Source: an uncultured Erysipelotrichaceae bacterium (lineage in GTDB: Bacteria; Bacillota_I; Bacilli_A; RFN20; CAG-826). From it: a stretch of DNA of 13,284 nucleotides. Positions 1 to 7,955 of the stretch are shown piece after piece; the first letter of the stretch is position 1, and each line of letters opens with the position of its first letter. The notes under the pieces are model-generated. The model saw nothing but the letters and a program-made list of their open reading frames with translations, was not told the origin of the DNA and searched no databases. The DNA lies in the NCBI GenBank assembly GCA_902793515.1, contig CADBDO010000025.1, positions 1-13,284 of the forward strand. The letters run 5' to 3'. A program made the position numbers and the translations under genes.

Positions 1-3000
1 CTTTTAGGCAAATCTGGTTCTGGCAAATCCACGTTGCTCAACATGATCGGCGGCCTTGATCGTCCTGATTCGGGCGAGGTTATTGTCAAAGGCAGAAGTT
101 CAAAGGACTTCTCGCAAAGCGACTTCGATAGCTACCGTAACACCTACATCGGATTCATTTTCCAGGAATATAACATCCTCAACGAATTCAACATTGAGCA
201 AAACATCGCACTCGCTCTCCAGCTTCAAGGCAAAAAGAACGACAAAGCCGCAGTTGATGCTCTTTTGAAGGAAGTCGACTTAGAAGGCTTCAACAAGAGA
301 AAACCAAACACTCTTTCGGGCGGTCAGAAGCAAAGAATCGCCATCGCTAGAGCCCTTATCAAGGATCCTGAAATCATTATGGCTGATGAGCCTACTGGCG
401 CCCTTGACTCTAACACAGGCAAACAAGTCCTCGAAATCTTAAAAAGACTTAGCCAAACAAAGCTAGTCATCATTGTTTCTCATGACCAAGACTTCGCTGA
501 AGAATATGGTGATCGTATCATCGAGCTTAAAGACGGAAAGATCATCAGCGACAAAACTAAACAATATGTCGCCCCTGAAACCTTAAACAAAAACGTCTCT
601 GTCGTTAACGGCAACATCATTGATATCAAAGACTCGGCCGAACTTTCCGAAGCCGATTTCAGAGAGATTTATAAGCTCATCAAGAAGCAGAAAGGCGAAG
701 TTCTTATTTCTGCTGGCGAAACCAACGTCGAAGCAACCAAGAAAGCCGTGAGAATCAATGAAGACAATCACAACAAGGTCTTCAACGAAACGACTAGCGT
801 TGAAATGAAGGAGTATAACGGCGAGGAGACGAAGTTCATCCGCTCCCGCATGCCTTTTTCCCGCGCTTTCAAAATGGGTGCGAGCGGCCTAAAAACCAAG
901 CCAGTGAGACTTGTCTTCACCATCTTCCTTTCCGTTGTTTCCATGACTCTCTTTGGAGTGGCCTCCACCTTGATGCTCTATAATCCTAGCTATTCTCTTG
1001 CCGTTGGAATGGAAAACCTCGACAGAACAAGCGAAGCCATCGTCAAGAATTACCGTTTCACGAGAACCCAGGAAACCATCGACGACGCTACAGGTGAAGT
1101 AATGCGCGTGTCGGATAAATGGGAAAGCTTTGGCTTCGATTATTTTGGGAAAACCGAATTAGATGATTTGAACAAGAAGCACAACGACAAATTCATAGGC
1201 GTTTATTCCGGCGACTCAGGCAACACATATGGATCTTATGCCACCTTCTACGTCCAAGCCCCGACTGGCGAAGCGAAGGATTATTACTCTCCGTTTAAGG
1301 GGTTCTGCGGTTTTAGCGATGCGAGCGCCTCATGGGTTCAAAGCAAAGGCTTCTCCGTTTATGGACAAGAACCGGTTAGCGATGATCAAATCGCTATCTC
1401 CAACTACGCTTTCGAATACTTTAAAAACAGCGATTCTTTTAGTTCCGTTAATACCTATAACGACATCATTGGAAAAGAGCTTGCGCTTTCCGCGCAGGGT
1501 AAATATGGAAGAGAAAGCTACAGGATTACGGGTGTCTATGATTTTGGCCCTATACCAAGCAAATACGACACCTTGAAGGTTACAAGACCGGCGATGCAAA
1601 GCGCTGAAGACAGAAGCAACGAGGTCTCTGCTTTTGGTGCTTTCTTGGAAAACTCCCTGTATACGACTTGTTTCGTGACCCCGTCTTTTATCGATAAGAA
1701 TTGTGAAACTTATTCCAATGACGGCTATTACATGCGCACTGTTTCACCAGAGGGAATTGCATTCGGGACAGAAGAACAAATATCCAATGAGTATTCGCAA
1801 ATAGAACAAGAATACGGCTATGGAGTGGTAGCGATTTTCGAAGATCTCGAGAAGAACAACTGTAAGTTTTATGATACGAACTTCGTTAGTACAAACGCGC
1901 CTCAATTGGCAGACGACGAAGTCCTCCTCTCGTATGATGATTACTTCGCTGAATATTTCCGTTCGAAATACTTCTATGAAGTGAATATGTTAAGCAGGGC
2001 CGCCAACACGTACGATGGTTTCGACCCTGATTTAGCAACTTTTTTCCAACAGGCCGATTTACCGTCTGACGAATACGTGTATAAGGATGCTGCAGCTGCT
2101 TATTCAAGGCTCCGCGCAGCCTCTCAAGGCAACCCTTCTTACGCAGCCGGATTCAATCCAGAAGACGATTGCGCCCTTGTTGTGCCCATCCTTAAAGGAT
2201 TCGCTAAAAGAGGTTACCAAATATACTATTTGTCAAACGTCATAAGCCTCATTGAAAGCTATATCAGCAGGGGAGGAACCGCTCCAAGCGATTGGTATGT
2301 CGATGACGGCAACAACAAAGCCCGCGAAGAGCTTGATAACACCGAGGTCCAAGGCCGTGAACTGACTCCTTTGAAGAACTATCTCCAAAGAGTCATTTCG
2401 GATAACTCAGAGATGAGCTATATCCCTTGCGTTGCGCTTGGCTATTCCCTATATAGCATCTCTGACACTTACGCGAATTCGGAGAAAGTCAGAGCCGCCA
2501 TGGAAGGGACGGGATATTCCAGCTGGTGGTCTCTCTCGGAATTCCTTCAGGACAACAACTATTCGCCAGAAGCTCTCGAAAAGGTAAAAACCTTAAGCAA
2601 AAAACTCTTCAAATTGATTTATGGAATAGATGTTACCGACAGCGAATTAACGTCTTTCTTTGGCGGAGTTGACAAGATTGAACCATCTTTCGGCGAAGCT
2701 GAATCTATCTTGCCTGAGAAATACTATTCGAAAGACTATAGCGGCCGCGTAAAGACTTACAAAGTTAAAGGCTACATCAGTACCGAGAACGGTTTCTATG
2801 CTGGCTGTGTCACAACGAGGAACGTGATAAGAGACTATCTCTATGAGTCCTATTCCTGGGTAGACAAAACCGAAACTGATTATGTTTCTCCTGATGACGC
2901 GAGATACTCTTACCTCATTGCCGTCACCGACTATTCTCAGAGCGACATCGATCTTTTCCTAACCGACTATGGCACCTACTATCTCAAGATGACAAATCAG

Positions 3001-3444
3001 GTCTATAGAGATCTCTACATATATACGGAAATGGTCTCTTACCTTAAAACGATCTTCCTTACCATAGGCGGGGTTACGGGCGTGTTTGCGGGCCTTCTTC
3101 TCCTCAACTTCATCTCCGTTTCCATTGCCAGCAAAAAGAAAGACATCGGTATCCTTCGCGCTGTCGGCGCTAGGGGAAGCGACGTCTTCAAGGTCTTCTA
3201 TTCGGAGAGCGGAATCATCGCTGGAATCTGCTTCGCCTTATCGACCATTGCCACGCTCATTGTTTGTTTGATCCTCAACAGAGAAATGATGCGCTCTCTT
3301 GTCGGAATTCCTCTCTTCGATTTCGGTCCGCTCAGCATATTGATCGTTCTAGGAATCAGCATCGTCTTTAGTTTCGTCGCTACCTTCTTACCGGTCTTGC
3401 TTGCTGCAAAGAAACCTCCAGTCGAAGCTATCAGAGCCTTATAA
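1..3444 (+). CDS. Fused ABC transporter ATPase/permease, MacB-like topology, 5' truncated
   Basis: The reading frame is open from base 1, so the N-terminus (roughly 40 residues) lies outside the window; the first ATG at 34 falls inside the Walker A region and is not the start. Residues are numbered from base 1. Walker A GKSGSGKST is at 3-11, signature LSGGQ at 105-109, Walker B Asp-Glu at 129-130 and the H-loop His at 161: a complete LolD/MacB-type ATPase. A charged linker (about 190-300) leads to one membrane segment (about 304-325), then about 690 predicted extracytoplasmic residues, then an FtsX-type permease block with three membrane segments from about 1018 to the end. The order NBD-TM1-extracellular-TM2-4 is that of MacB, but the outer domain is several times larger and rich in Tyr, Ser and Asp. 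The substrate cannot be read from the sequence; lipid, peptide or antibiotic-related mechanotransmission are family possibilities. The gene is followed directly by a terminator. Confidence 0.9.
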   Translation, partial: LLGKSGSGKSTLLNMIGGLDRPDSGEVIVKGRSSKDFSQSDFDSYRNTYIGFIFQEYNILNEFNIEQNIALALQLQGKKNDKAAVDALLKEVDLEGFNKRKPNTLSGGQKQRIAIARALIKDPEIIMADEPTGALDSNTGKQVLEILKRLSQTKLVIIVSHDQDFAEEYGDRIIELKDGKIISDKTKQYVAPETLNKNVSVVNGNIIDIKDSAELSEADFREIYKLIKKQKGEVLISAGETNVEATKKAVRINEDNHNKVFNETTSVEMKEYNGEETKFIRSRMPFSRAFKMGASGLKTKPVRLVFTIFLSVVSMTLFGVASTLMLYNPSYSLAVGMENLDRTSEAIVKNYRFTRTQETIDDATGEVMRVSDKWESFGFDYFGKTELDDLNKKHNDKFIGVYSGDSGNTYGSYATFYVQAPTGEAKDYYSPFKGFCGFSDASASWVQSKGFSVYGQEPVSDDQIAISNYAFEYFKNSDSFSSVNTYNDIIGKELALSAQGKYGRESYRITGVYDFGPIPSKYDTLKVTRPAMQSAEDRSNEVSAFGAFLENSLYTTCFVTPSFIDKNCETYSNDGYYMRTVSPEGIAFGTEEQISNEYSQIEQEYGYGVVAIFEDLEKNNCKFYDTNFVSTNAPQLADDEVLLSYDDYFAEYFRSKYFYEVNMLSRAANTYDGFDPDLATFFQQADLPSDEYVYKDAAAAYSRLRAASQGNPSYAAGFNPEDDCALVVPILKGFAKRGYQIYYLSNVISLIESYISRGGTAPSDWYVDDGNNKAREELDNTEVQGRELTPLKNYLQRVISDNSEMSYIPCVALGYSLYSISDTYANSEKVRAAMEGTGYSSWWSLSEFLQDNNYSPEALEKVKTLSKKLFKLIYGIDVTDSELTSFFGGVDKIEPSFGEAESILPEKYYSKDYSGRVKTYKVKGYISTENGFYAGCVTTRNVIRDYLYESYSWVDKTETDYVSPDDARYSYLIAVTDYSQSDIDLFLTDYGTYYLKMTNQVYRDLYIYTEMVSYLKTIFLTIGGVTGVFAGLLLLNFISVSIASKKKDIGILRAVGARGSDVFKVFYSESGIIAGICFALSTIATLIVCLILNREMMRSLVGIPLFDFGPLSILIVLGISIVFSFVATFLPVLLAAKKPPVEAIRAL

Positions 3445-3460
3445 TCACTCAAACAAAAAA

Positions 3461-3492
3461 AGAAAAACGCCTGCAAAACGGCGTTTTCTTTT
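3461..3492 (+). terminator. Rho-independent terminator after the ABC transporter
   Basis: AAAACGCC at 3464-3471 pairs with GGCGTTTT at 3480-3487 around an 8-nt loop, followed by CTTTT. It lies 20 bases after the ABC stop codon and just before the metal operators. The A-rich 5' flank could let it work weakly in the other direction, but no gene on that strand ends here. Confidence 0.8.
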
Positions 3493-3496
3493 GTGT

Positions 3497-3516
3497 ATAT
3501 GAAATTTCGTTCATAT
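3497..3516. promoter_or_regulatory. ArsR/SmtB-type operator, upstream copy
   Basis: Perfect inverted repeat ATATGAA-N6-TTCATAT. This matches the ATATGAA...TTCATAT core recognised by SmtB/CadC/CzrA regulators. It lies just upstream of the -35 box of the arsR promoter and is centred 30 bp (about three helical turns) from the second copy, so two repressor dimers could sit on the same DNA face. Confidence 0.8.
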
Positions 3517-3521
3517 TATTG

Positions 3522-3549
3522 TTGAAATATGAACAAACATTCATATAAT
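3522..3549 (+). promoter_or_regulatory. Promoter of the arsR-ATPase metal operon
   Basis: -35 TTGAAA at 3522-3527 and -10 TATAAT at 3544-3549, spacing 16 bp. The start of transcription should be near 3556, giving a leader of about 20 nt with AAGGAA at 3559-3564 as a rather distant ribosome site (12 nt before the ATG). The second operator fills the spacer and overlaps both boxes, so bound repressor would block polymerase. Confidence 0.85.
3527..3546. promoter_or_regulatory. ArsR/SmtB-type operator, promoter-overlapping copy
   Basis: Second perfect ATATGAA-N6-TTCATAT repeat with the same 7-6-7 geometry as the copy at 3497-3516 but a different spacer (CAAACA). It covers the promoter spacer and the first bases of the -10 box, the expected place for autorepression by the adjacent regulator. 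Confidence 0.85.
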
Positions 3550-3576
3550 TGTGTTCGTAAGGAACGTTACTAACTT

Positions 3577-3870
3577 ATGAGCGAGATACCAAACGAGAAA
3601 ATTCTGACCAAGATGGAAGAACTCCTGAATGTGGCCAGCGACTACACAAGGCTTAAGATCCTCTACGCGATCATGGACGAAGACAAATCCGTTTCCACGA
3701 TCATTGAAGAAGTAGGGGCTAGCCAGTCTTTGGTTTCCCACCAGCTCAAGGTTCTAAAGAAGGCCAATTTGGTTGCTACCCATAAAGAAGGCACCAAGGT
3801 CTTTTATAAGTTAGCGGACGAACACGTCAATTCGCTCCTCAGAGTCGTGCAACAGCACGCGGAAGAATAA
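3577..3870 (+). CDS. ArsR/SmtB-family metal-sensing repressor, alpha5-type site
   Basis: A 97-residue winged-helix protein of usual family length. The recognition region is SQSLVSHQLKVLKKANLV, followed by the wing (THKEGTKVFYKL). The C-terminal helix carries Asp81-x-His83 and His94-x2-Glu97, the same spacing as the SmtB alpha5 Zn(II) site (D104/H106/H117/E120). The alpha3 Cys motif of CadC/ArsR (ELCVCD) is absent, so Zn(II)/Co(II)-type sensing is more likely than As(III) or Cd/Pb sensing through thiols. Known family mechanism: apo-repressor binds DNA, metal binding releases it. It lies 4 nt before the metal ATPase gene and behind two matching operators, so it very likely represses its own operon. 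Inference: a functional counterpart of CzrA/SmtB; the exact metal is not proven. Confidence 0.93.
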   Translation: MSEIPNEKILTKMEELLNVASDYTRLKILYAIMDEDKSVSTIIEEVGASQSLVSHQLKVLKKANLVATHKEGTKVFYKLADEHVNSLLRVVQQHAEE

Positions 3871-3874
3871 CTAT

Positions 3875-5818
3875 ATGAACGAGGAAAAAGATAAACACCA
3901 AGGTCGTCTCATCTTTTTAATCTGCCGTTTAGCGGTTGGCCTTGTCTTAGGCTTGCTTGGTTTGTTCCTTTGGAACGAGCAAAACCTTAGGAACATGGGG
4001 CTTTCTAATGACGCTGCCCTTTGGACCAACTTCGCTATCATGGCCGTTGCTTATTTAGCGGTCGCTTATGACATCCTTTGGAAGGCCGTTAAGAATTTCA
4101 GGCACATCAAAGACCTATTTGACGAGAACACCTTGATGGCGATTGCCACCATCGGTGCCTTCTGTCTCCGTTTCTTCGGAGAACAGCAAAACGAGTTCTT
4201 TGAAGCCGTTATGGTCGTCTTCCTCTATCAGGTTGGAGAGTTGTTTGAAGATATCTCCGTCGATAGAAGCAAGAAGGCCATCGAAGATGCTGTTGGCTTA
4301 AGAGCCAAGAAGGCTTGCTTGATCCACGAAGGTAAAAAAGAAGAGGTCGATCCAGAAACCCTTAAGATCGGCGACCAGATTCTTGTCTCAGTCGGTGACA
4401 TCATCCCAGCAGACGGCGTTATCGTCTCTGGAAACGGCGGAGTCAACATGGCTTCCTTAACCGGAGAAAGCCTCCCACAGCAAATGGGTGTTGGCGACAA
4501 CGTCAATTCCGGAACCACTTTGGTCTCTGGCTCGCTTGTTGTTGAAGTCACCAAAGAATATGAAGACTCAACCGTCAGCAAGATCATCAGACTCGTTAAA
4601 GAAGGGGAGTCCTCAAAGTCAAAAGCCCAGCGATTTGTCACGACTTTTGCAAAAATTTACACCCCAATTGTTTGCTTAATCGCCGTTCTTGTAGCGGTTA
4701 TCCCGCCTCTCTTTATTGGCATCAGCGAACCAACCGTTTGGGCTTCATGGTTATATAGCGCAATCTGCTTGCTTGTTATTTCTTGCCCATGCGCGATCGT
4801 CGTGTCTGTGCCGCTCGCATACTTTGCCGCGATTGGCCTTGCCTCAAAGAACGGCGTCCTCATCAAAGGTGCTTCCTATCTCGATTGGCTTAGCTCTTTA
4901 GATGCGGTCGCTAGCGACAAGACCGGCACCATCACCTTAGGTGTCTTCTCCATCGACCACTTCAAACAGAACGAAATCGACGAAGAGGTATTCAAAGAAT
5001 ATCTCTTTGCCGCAGAATCAAGGAGCAACCACCCTCTCGCCAAAGCCCTTATGGGCGATGACGACGGAAGCAAATACCAGGAGTTCATCTCTGAGTACGA
5101 TGAGATCGCTGGAAAAGGCGTCGCTATGACCTATAAAGGTCACCGCGTCTTAGCTGGCAGCGCTCACCTTCTCGAAGACCATAAGATCGCTTTCGTTAAG
5201 TGTGACAAAAAAGGCTCAACTACTTATGTAGCAGTCGATGGCAAATATGTTGGTCACGCCACGCTTAAGGACAAGGTCAAAGACAGCGCGAAAGAGATGG
5301 TCGACAGCCTCTCTTCGATGAATATCGAGACCATCATCCTCACCGGCGATAGAAACGACATCTCTAAAGAGATTGGCGAGTTTGTCGGTGCGAAGAGGGT
5401 ATACAGCGAGCTTCTCCCAGAGGACAAGAAACGCATCCTTCAGGAAGAGATCAAAAACCACAAAGGCGGAGTCGCTTATATCGGTGACGGCATCAATGAT
5501 GCCCCATCTCTCGCTCTTGCTGATGTTGGCATCGCCATGGGCGGTGCTGGAAGCGACATGGCCGTCGACAGCGCAGACGTTGTCGTCATGAATGACGATC
5601 TCCGCAAAGTCGTCAAAGCGGTCAAGATCGCCAAAGCTGGCAAAGCAAAGGCCGCTTTCAACATCGTTGCCTCGCTTGTCATTAAGGTCGTAATCGCTGC
5701 TCTTTCCATCATCTTTGGGGAGGCATTCCCCCTTTGGGCAGCCGTCCTTGCTGACACCGGTTTAACCCTGCTTCTTGTCATCAATTCCATTTCTCTTCTT
5801 TTCAAGAAAGTGAAATGA
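3875..5818 (+). CDS. Heavy-metal P1B-type ATPase (Zn/Cd/Pb efflux, ZntA/CadA class)
   Basis: A 647-residue ATP-driven cation exporter of the cytoplasmic membrane. Visible motifs: TGES (196-199, actuator domain), CPC (304-306, membrane metal site), DKTGT (348-352, phosphorylated Asp348), His386-Pro387 of the P1B nucleotide-binding domain and GDGIND (537-542). Near the C-terminus a Lys in LVIKVV and the Asp of LADTG align with the Lys693/Asp714 pair of ZntA, which marks the P1B-2 (Zn/Cd/Pb) group rather than copper pumps. No CxxC-containing HMA domain, and no Cys- or His-rich tail, precedes the first membrane segment (about 11-33), unlike classic CadA/ZntA. The start is 4 nt after the arsR stop, so the two are co-transcribed. 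It ends on TGA directly before a terminator, showing that UGA is a stop in this organism. Confidence 0.95.
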   Translation: MNEEKDKHQGRLIFLICRLAVGLVLGLLGLFLWNEQNLRNMGLSNDAALWTNFAIMAVAYLAVAYDILWKAVKNFRHIKDLFDENTLMAIATIGAFCLRFFGEQQNEFFEAVMVVFLYQVGELFEDISVDRSKKAIEDAVGLRAKKACLIHEGKKEEVDPETLKIGDQILVSVGDIIPADGVIVSGNGGVNMASLTGESLPQQMGVGDNVNSGTTLVSGSLVVEVTKEYEDSTVSKIIRLVKEGESSKSKAQRFVTTFAKIYTPIVCLIAVLVAVIPPLFIGISEPTVWASWLYSAICLLVISCPCAIVVSVPLAYFAAIGLASKNGVLIKGASYLDWLSSLDAVASDKTGTITLGVFSIDHFKQNEIDEEVFKEYLFAAESRSNHPLAKALMGDDDGSKYQEFISEYDEIAGKGVAMTYKGHRVLAGSAHLLEDHKIAFVKCDKKGSTTYVAVDGKYVGHATLKDKVKDSAKEMVDSLSSMNIETIILTGDRNDISKEIGEFVGAKRVYSELLPEDKKRILQEEIKNHKGGVAYIGDGINDAPSLALADVGIAMGGAGSDMAVDSADVVVMNDDLRKVVKAVKIAKAGKAKAAFNIVASLVIKVVIAALSIIFGEAFPLWAAVLADTGLTLLLVINSISLLFKKVK

Positions 5819-5840
5819 AAACCTCAAAATCCTCAGCAAA

Positions 5841-5872
5841 AGGCCACTATTTCTAACGGTGGCCTCTTTTTT
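5841..5872 (+). terminator. Rho-independent terminator of the metal operon
   Basis: AGGCCAC at 5841-5847 pairs with GTGGCCT at 5859-5865, followed by a C and six T (5867-5872). It lies 22 nt after the ATPase stop and before the gdpP promoter, separating the two transcription units. Confidence 0.9.
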
Positions 5873-5885
5873 GCGCACGTAAAGG

Positions 5886-5914
5886 TTTATCCCATAACGG
5901 GATAACGATATAAT
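5886..5914 (+). promoter_or_regulatory. Promoter of the gdpP-rplI-dnaB-walJ-rlmH operon
   Basis: -10 TATAAT at 5909-5914, with a weak -35 candidate TTTATC at 5886-5891 (17-bp spacer). The ATG of gdpP follows the -10 box after only 11 nt (TATCATTAACC), which leaves a leader of about 4-5 nt and no Shine-Dalgarno. The next four genes follow with gaps of a few nt or an overlap and no terminator, so this is probably the main promoter for over 5 kb. Confidence 0.75.
5887..5905. promoter_or_regulatory. Palindrome inside the gdpP promoter, candidate operator
   Basis: Perfect inverted repeat TTATCCC-N5-GGGATAA lying between, and partly over, the -35 candidate and the -10 box. It is not followed by a T-run and sits upstream of the predicted start of transcription, so it is a DNA site rather than a terminator. 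I do not recognise the binding protein; resemblance to DnaA boxes is only partial (TTATCC then mismatches). Confidence 0.6.
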
Positions 5915-5925
5915 TATCATTAACC

Positions 5926-7950
5926 ATGAATAAACTGATTTCGAAAACCCGCATAGCCCTCTTTGTCATCTACGGCATCCAAGCAGCGATTACAATCGCT
6001 TTCATCGTGCTCTGGTTTGGCAACTTTTTCGGCATACAGGAATCACAGAATATTCAGTTCTACCTTCTCTTCGTAGCGACCGCATTCCTCTTCATCGATG
6101 CCTTCGTTTTCTGGTTTGCCCTTCTTAAGATCGGACGCAAGAGACAAAGCAACGACCAAGAGGCCGCTTCGCTCATCGGTGGAGACGTTCAGAACGCTTA
6201 TAACTTCGCCCACATTGGTTTAGTCGTCGTCGATGGCGATGGCATCGTCATTTGGGCTAACAACATGTTCAAAGACATGCAGATCGACATTGTCGATGCT
6301 GACATCTATCAATTCGCCCCAAGTCTTAAGGAACTCGTCAACGGTGTTCCAGGAAAGACCATCAAAGTCACGATCAAACAACGTCTTTACGAAGTAAGAT
6401 ACCTCTCTCAGCCAAAGATGTTCGTCTTCAACGACAAGACTGAGTTCGAAGAAATGGCGACCTATTCCCGTGAACAGGCTACCGTTCTCGGTGTCATCAT
6501 GATCGACAACTACAACGATGTTTCATCAGACACTGATGAGATGTCCGAACAGATCATGAAGGTCCGTTCCATCATCAACGATTACTGCCGTGAGTTTGGT
6601 GTTCTCGTCCGCCGTATCAAGACTGACTCCTACTTCATGGTCTGCAACTACAACTCTCTCATGCGCATGGAGAAAGACAAGTTCTCCCTCGTTGAGAAAG
6701 TCCGTGAAGCCGAAGAGAAAGAGGACACTCCTCTTACCATCTCGATCGGTATCGCTCACGACTTCCCAGATATCGCCAAGCTTAACGATATGGCTAACGA
6801 TGCTATCGACGTCGCCCTCTCTCGTGGTGGTGACCAAGTCGTCGTTTCCCACTATGGTCAGGAACTCGCCTTCTTTGGTGGAAACTCCACAGGTGTTGAA
6901 AACACCTCGAAGGTCAAAGTCCGTTCCATGGCCGACTCTGTCGCAACCATCATCCGTGGATCCTCAAACGTCTTCATCATGGGTCACACCGACATGGACA
7001 TGGATGCCTTGGGCGCCGCCCTTGGTATGATGGCGGTCTGCGATTGGGTTGGAGTCCCAAGCAAGATCGTCTACACGCCTAAGCGCGCTGAGAAGAAGAC
7101 CCGTTTGGCCTTCCAATCCGCCTTCTCTAGAGACGCTCATGAAAAGATGACTATCTCCCCAGAGCAAGCCGCTTCGAGCATCAAAGAAACAACCCTTGTC
7201 ATCGTTGTCGACGTTTCCGTTCCGGAAATCACCATGGCCCCAAGGCTTCTTGAGCTTTCAAGCAAGACCATGATCATCGACCACCACCGTCGTGGTGAAT
7301 CATATCCAGAAAGACCGGTTCTTTCTTACATCGACCCAACCGCCGCCAGTGCAACTGAACTCATCACCGAGATGATCAAATATTCGAACGCCAACCCACG
7401 TATCGAAATCAAGCCAGCTTTCGCAACGATCATGCTCTCCGGCATCTTCATGGATACTTCGTATTTCAAGAACAAAGCCGTTGGCATGAGAACCTTCGAA
7501 GCCGCTCAAACCCTTAAGAGCTACGGCGCTGATAACAGCATCGCCGATGACTACCTTAAGGACGAATATGAGGAATACTCCCTCATCAACAAGATCATCT
7601 CAACCATTCAGACCCCATTCTATGGCGTCGTCTATTGTGTCTCTGATGACAGAGACATCATCGAAAGAACGACCATCGCGAAGGTCTGTAACACATTGCT
7701 TCAGCTCAAAGGCGTCAATGCCGCGTTCGTTATCGGCAGAACCGCTGACAGCGAAGTCCGTATCTCGGGTAGAAGCGATGGCTCCGTGAACGTTCAGTTC
7801 ATCCTTGAGAAGCTCGGTGGTGGAGGACACTTCACTAGCGCAGCAACAATGCTTGGCGACGTACCAGTCGAGAAAGCCGCCACAAGGCTCTTATCAACCT
7901 TGTCACAATATCTCGACAGCGCGAGAAACGCACTTAAAGAAGGAGATTAA
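5926..7950 (+). CDS. gdpP: Cyclic-di-AMP phosphodiesterase GdpP (PAS-GGDEF-like-DHH/DHHA1)
   Basis: A 674-residue membrane enzyme that hydrolyses c-di-AMP, near the usual 655-660. Two membrane segments (10-32 and 45-67) are followed by a PAS-like domain (about 90-165), a degenerate GGDEF domain ending in GGDQ (301-304), and a complete DHH-DHHA1 unit. Metal-site residues visible: GHTDMDMDALG (His354, Asp356, Asp358, Asp360), VDVS, DHH at 452-454 and GGGGH at 631-635. The second motif reads VDVS where many GdpP proteins have Asp-x-His; the metal-binding Asp is kept, so activity is expected. The degenerate GGDEF is normal for the family and not a diguanylate cyclase. It heads the operon and is followed 5 nt later by rplI, the conserved Firmicutes pairing. 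No Shine-Dalgarno precedes the ATG, which fits a near-leaderless mRNA. Confidence 0.96.
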   Translation: MNKLISKTRIALFVIYGIQAAITIAFIVLWFGNFFGIQESQNIQFYLLFVATAFLFIDAFVFWFALLKIGRKRQSNDQEAASLIGGDVQNAYNFAHIGLVVVDGDGIVIWANNMFKDMQIDIVDADIYQFAPSLKELVNGVPGKTIKVTIKQRLYEVRYLSQPKMFVFNDKTEFEEMATYSREQATVLGVIMIDNYNDVSSDTDEMSEQIMKVRSIINDYCREFGVLVRRIKTDSYFMVCNYNSLMRMEKDKFSLVEKVREAEEKEDTPLTISIGIAHDFPDIAKLNDMANDAIDVALSRGGDQVVVSHYGQELAFFGGNSTGVENTSKVKVRSMADSVATIIRGSSNVFIMGHTDMDMDALGAALGMMAVCDWVGVPSKIVYTPKRAEKKTRLAFQSAFSRDAHEKMTISPEQAASSIKETTLVIVVDVSVPEITMAPRLLELSSKTMIIDHHRRGESYPERPVLSYIDPTAASATELITEMIKYSNANPRIEIKPAFATIMLSGIFMDTSYFKNKAVGMRTFEAAQTLKSYGADNSIADDYLKDEYEEYSLINKIISTIQTPFYGVVYCVSDDRDIIERTTIAKVCNTLLQLKGVNAAFVIGRTADSEVRISGRSDGSVNVQFILEKLGGGGHFTSAATMLGDVPVEKAATRLLSTLSQYLDSARNALKEGD

Positions 7951-7955
7951 TTCGT

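Noticed and set aside
34..36. ATG at 34 as the start of the ABC transporter
   Set aside because: The frame is open from base 1 and encodes Walker A before this ATG; the gene is cut by the window edge.
4228..4641. 137-codon reading frame on the minus strand inside the ATPase gene
   Set aside because: It is antisense to conserved ATPase motifs, Ser/Thr/Pro-rich, with no ribosome site or promoter; a shadow of the real gene.
5816..5818. UGA as a tryptophan codon (mycoplasma code)
   Set aside because: Reading through this TGA runs straight into the terminator hairpin, the walJ TGA overlaps the rlmH start in the usual way, and Trp residues are encoded by TGG.
5887..5905. Palindrome as a second terminator or a DnaA-box pair
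   Set aside because: There is no T-run, and it lies upstream of the predicted +1. Each arm matches a DnaA box only in its first six bases.
6430..6870. GdpP as a diguanylate cyclase
   Set aside because: The GGDEF-like motif is degenerate (GGDQ) and is joined to an intact DHH-DHHA1 phosphodiesterase, as in all GdpP proteins.
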